From positions 38,218,271 through 38,282,270 of the forward strand of contig NC_134705.1 in the NCBI RefSeq assembly GCF_043290135.1: a DNA stretch of 64,000 bases, written 5' to 3'. The DNA comes from Rhipicephalus microplus. Its lineage: Eukaryota > Arthropoda > Arachnida > Ixodida > Ixodidae. A program made the translations under genes and the position numbers. The notes beneath the pieces were generated by a model that was not told where the DNA came from, did no database searches, and worked only from the letters and a program-made list of their open reading frames with translations. Positions 63,146 through 64,000 of this stretch are shown in pieces. Position 1 is the first letter of the stretch. Each line of letters opens with the position of its first letter.

Positions 63146-64000
63146 CTTGCATCAAAGCTTATTTATATTCTGCAGGTGTTGCACTGCACTTGTGTGCACA
63201 TTGAAGCCGTTATTTGTCTGCTTTATTTGGAGCTCTTCCTGGGAACCCATGAGAAAAGAGAATCTTTTTCTTCCGCTTGAAAAGGGTAGCCTCAGCATTG
63301 TGCAGTTGTTCTTGTGACAGCTGGTGTTGCGTTTTTTTACCTGAAGGATGTGTGCCACCTTTTCTTTTAGCGGTTCTTCGTAATCGTCTATGTCATCACC
63401 TTCCTTTTATTCATGTCACAACCAGTGTTGCGAAAGAATTGCCGTTGCGGGGATTCCTAAAAGAAATTGTTGATACTGGCATTTTTTTGAAAGCCAGGTT
63501 TAGCTTAGTGTATTTGTATGCTATTGACAGAACAAATTTAACTGCTGCAATTAAGAATAACTCTTTTTCAAACCTGTTTATCGAAAGCCATAATCGCTTT
63601 TGCCTGGTCACGATGTATTATTTTGTGTACGTAGAATGTGGGCATCTCCTTCAGCAAAAAGGTTTTTTCTTTAGGCTGCACACTTCCACGCTGCCAGTGA
63701 AAACTTGGATGTATGAAAATCAATATACGTACCCTGGACTGTGAATTATGGACTCTGCAACCAATCTGAGACTACATAGCATTGTTTTATTCATTGTCGT
63801 GACACTTTGTTATTTTCGGGACATTCTAAAAAGAACATTAAGAAAAGATCTTCCAATCACAGCTCATGATATTAGGTCCTTTCATAATAAAAGAGTCTGA
63901 CTGATAATACTCCTTATGACCTGTTTATGTTGTCTTTATTCATTGTGGAAAAGTCAAATGATTGATATACACGCGAGCCATCCCGGTCGACGAGATCTGT
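63146..64000 (+). pseudogene. nLTR-6 part 3: C-terminal region, running off the window
   Basis: Resumes the L1-like ORF2 after LTR-II: ASKLIYILQVLHCTC, then in other frames PLLKRVA-type residues, VAKELPLRGFLKEIVDTGIF, KARFSLVYLYAIDRTNLTAA and FFFRLHTSTLPVKTWMYENQ. After the stop at 63744 it continues as DILKRTLRKDLPITAHDIRS and LLMTCLCCLYSLWKSQMIDI to the right edge. This is the region between RT thumb and the terminal zinc knuckle of L1/Tx1-type ORF2. The 3' end of the element lies outside the window. Confidence 0.8.

Overview
The window reads as repeat-dense DNA from an arthropod nuclear genome, most likely a hard tick (Ixodida, probably a Rhipicephalus-like metastriate). The basis is several partial or full copies of a tRNA-headed SINE that looks like the tick SINE Ruka, plus degenerate non-LTR elements like those common in tick genomes. 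The species call is from memory of these families and was not checked against a database. I found no intact host gene, no functional RNA gene, no CRISPR array and no bacterial-style operon. Nearly all recognisable coding sequence is retrotransposon, and every long element carries stops, frameshifts or truncations.

Layout. 0.7-3.4 kb: a 5'-truncated RT/RNase H non-LTR element (nLTR-1, minus) inserted into a two-unit tandem repeat. 4.1-4.7, 11.2-12.0 and 13.7-14.2 kb: three copies of a repeat carrying a CCGT/CCAT minisatellite. 6.0-7.4 kb: a broken non-LTR element (nLTR-2, plus) whose RNase H region was split by another insertion. 8.8-9.5 and 10.5-11.2 kb: two copies of a composite repeat ending in a tRNA-derived SINE. 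12.3-13.4 and 19.8-25.9 kb: members of a satellite-like family (TATC/GATA run, about 148-bp monomers, GC-rich core, terminal hairpin). One core copy is split by a 1.94-kb foldback element with exon-like sequence in both arms. 14.3-19.8 kb: two fused minus-strand non-LTR fragments. nLTR-3 supplies RT and RNase H. nLTR-4 supplies a 5' monomer array, an ORF1 with a 2A-like motif, and an endonuclease.

27.3 and 54.7 kb: two copies of a Harbinger-like MITE. 28.9-29.3 kb: a small LINE tail remnant. 32.0-37.3 kb (minus) and 46.7-52.05 kb (plus): two copies of one I-like non-LTR family in opposite orientation. From 39.0 kb to the right edge lies one L1-like element (nLTR-6) that has been opened three times: by a Ruka-like SINE at 41.9 kb, by a large LTR retrotransposon (LTR-I, 42.2-57.8 kb) and by a small Gypsy-type element (LTR-II, 58.2-63.1 kb). 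LTR-I itself contains a roughly 114-bp satellite, an I-like LINE and a MITE. The L1 reading frame can be followed from one side of each insertion to the other, which gives their relative ages.

The elements do not work together as a pathway. The window is a record of successive insertions. The most interesting signals are the 2A-like motif behind in-frame 5' monomers in nLTR-4, the foldback with two diverged exon-like arms ending in splice-donor-like sites, the satellite family with a hairpin end, and the dated nesting from 39 to 64 kb.
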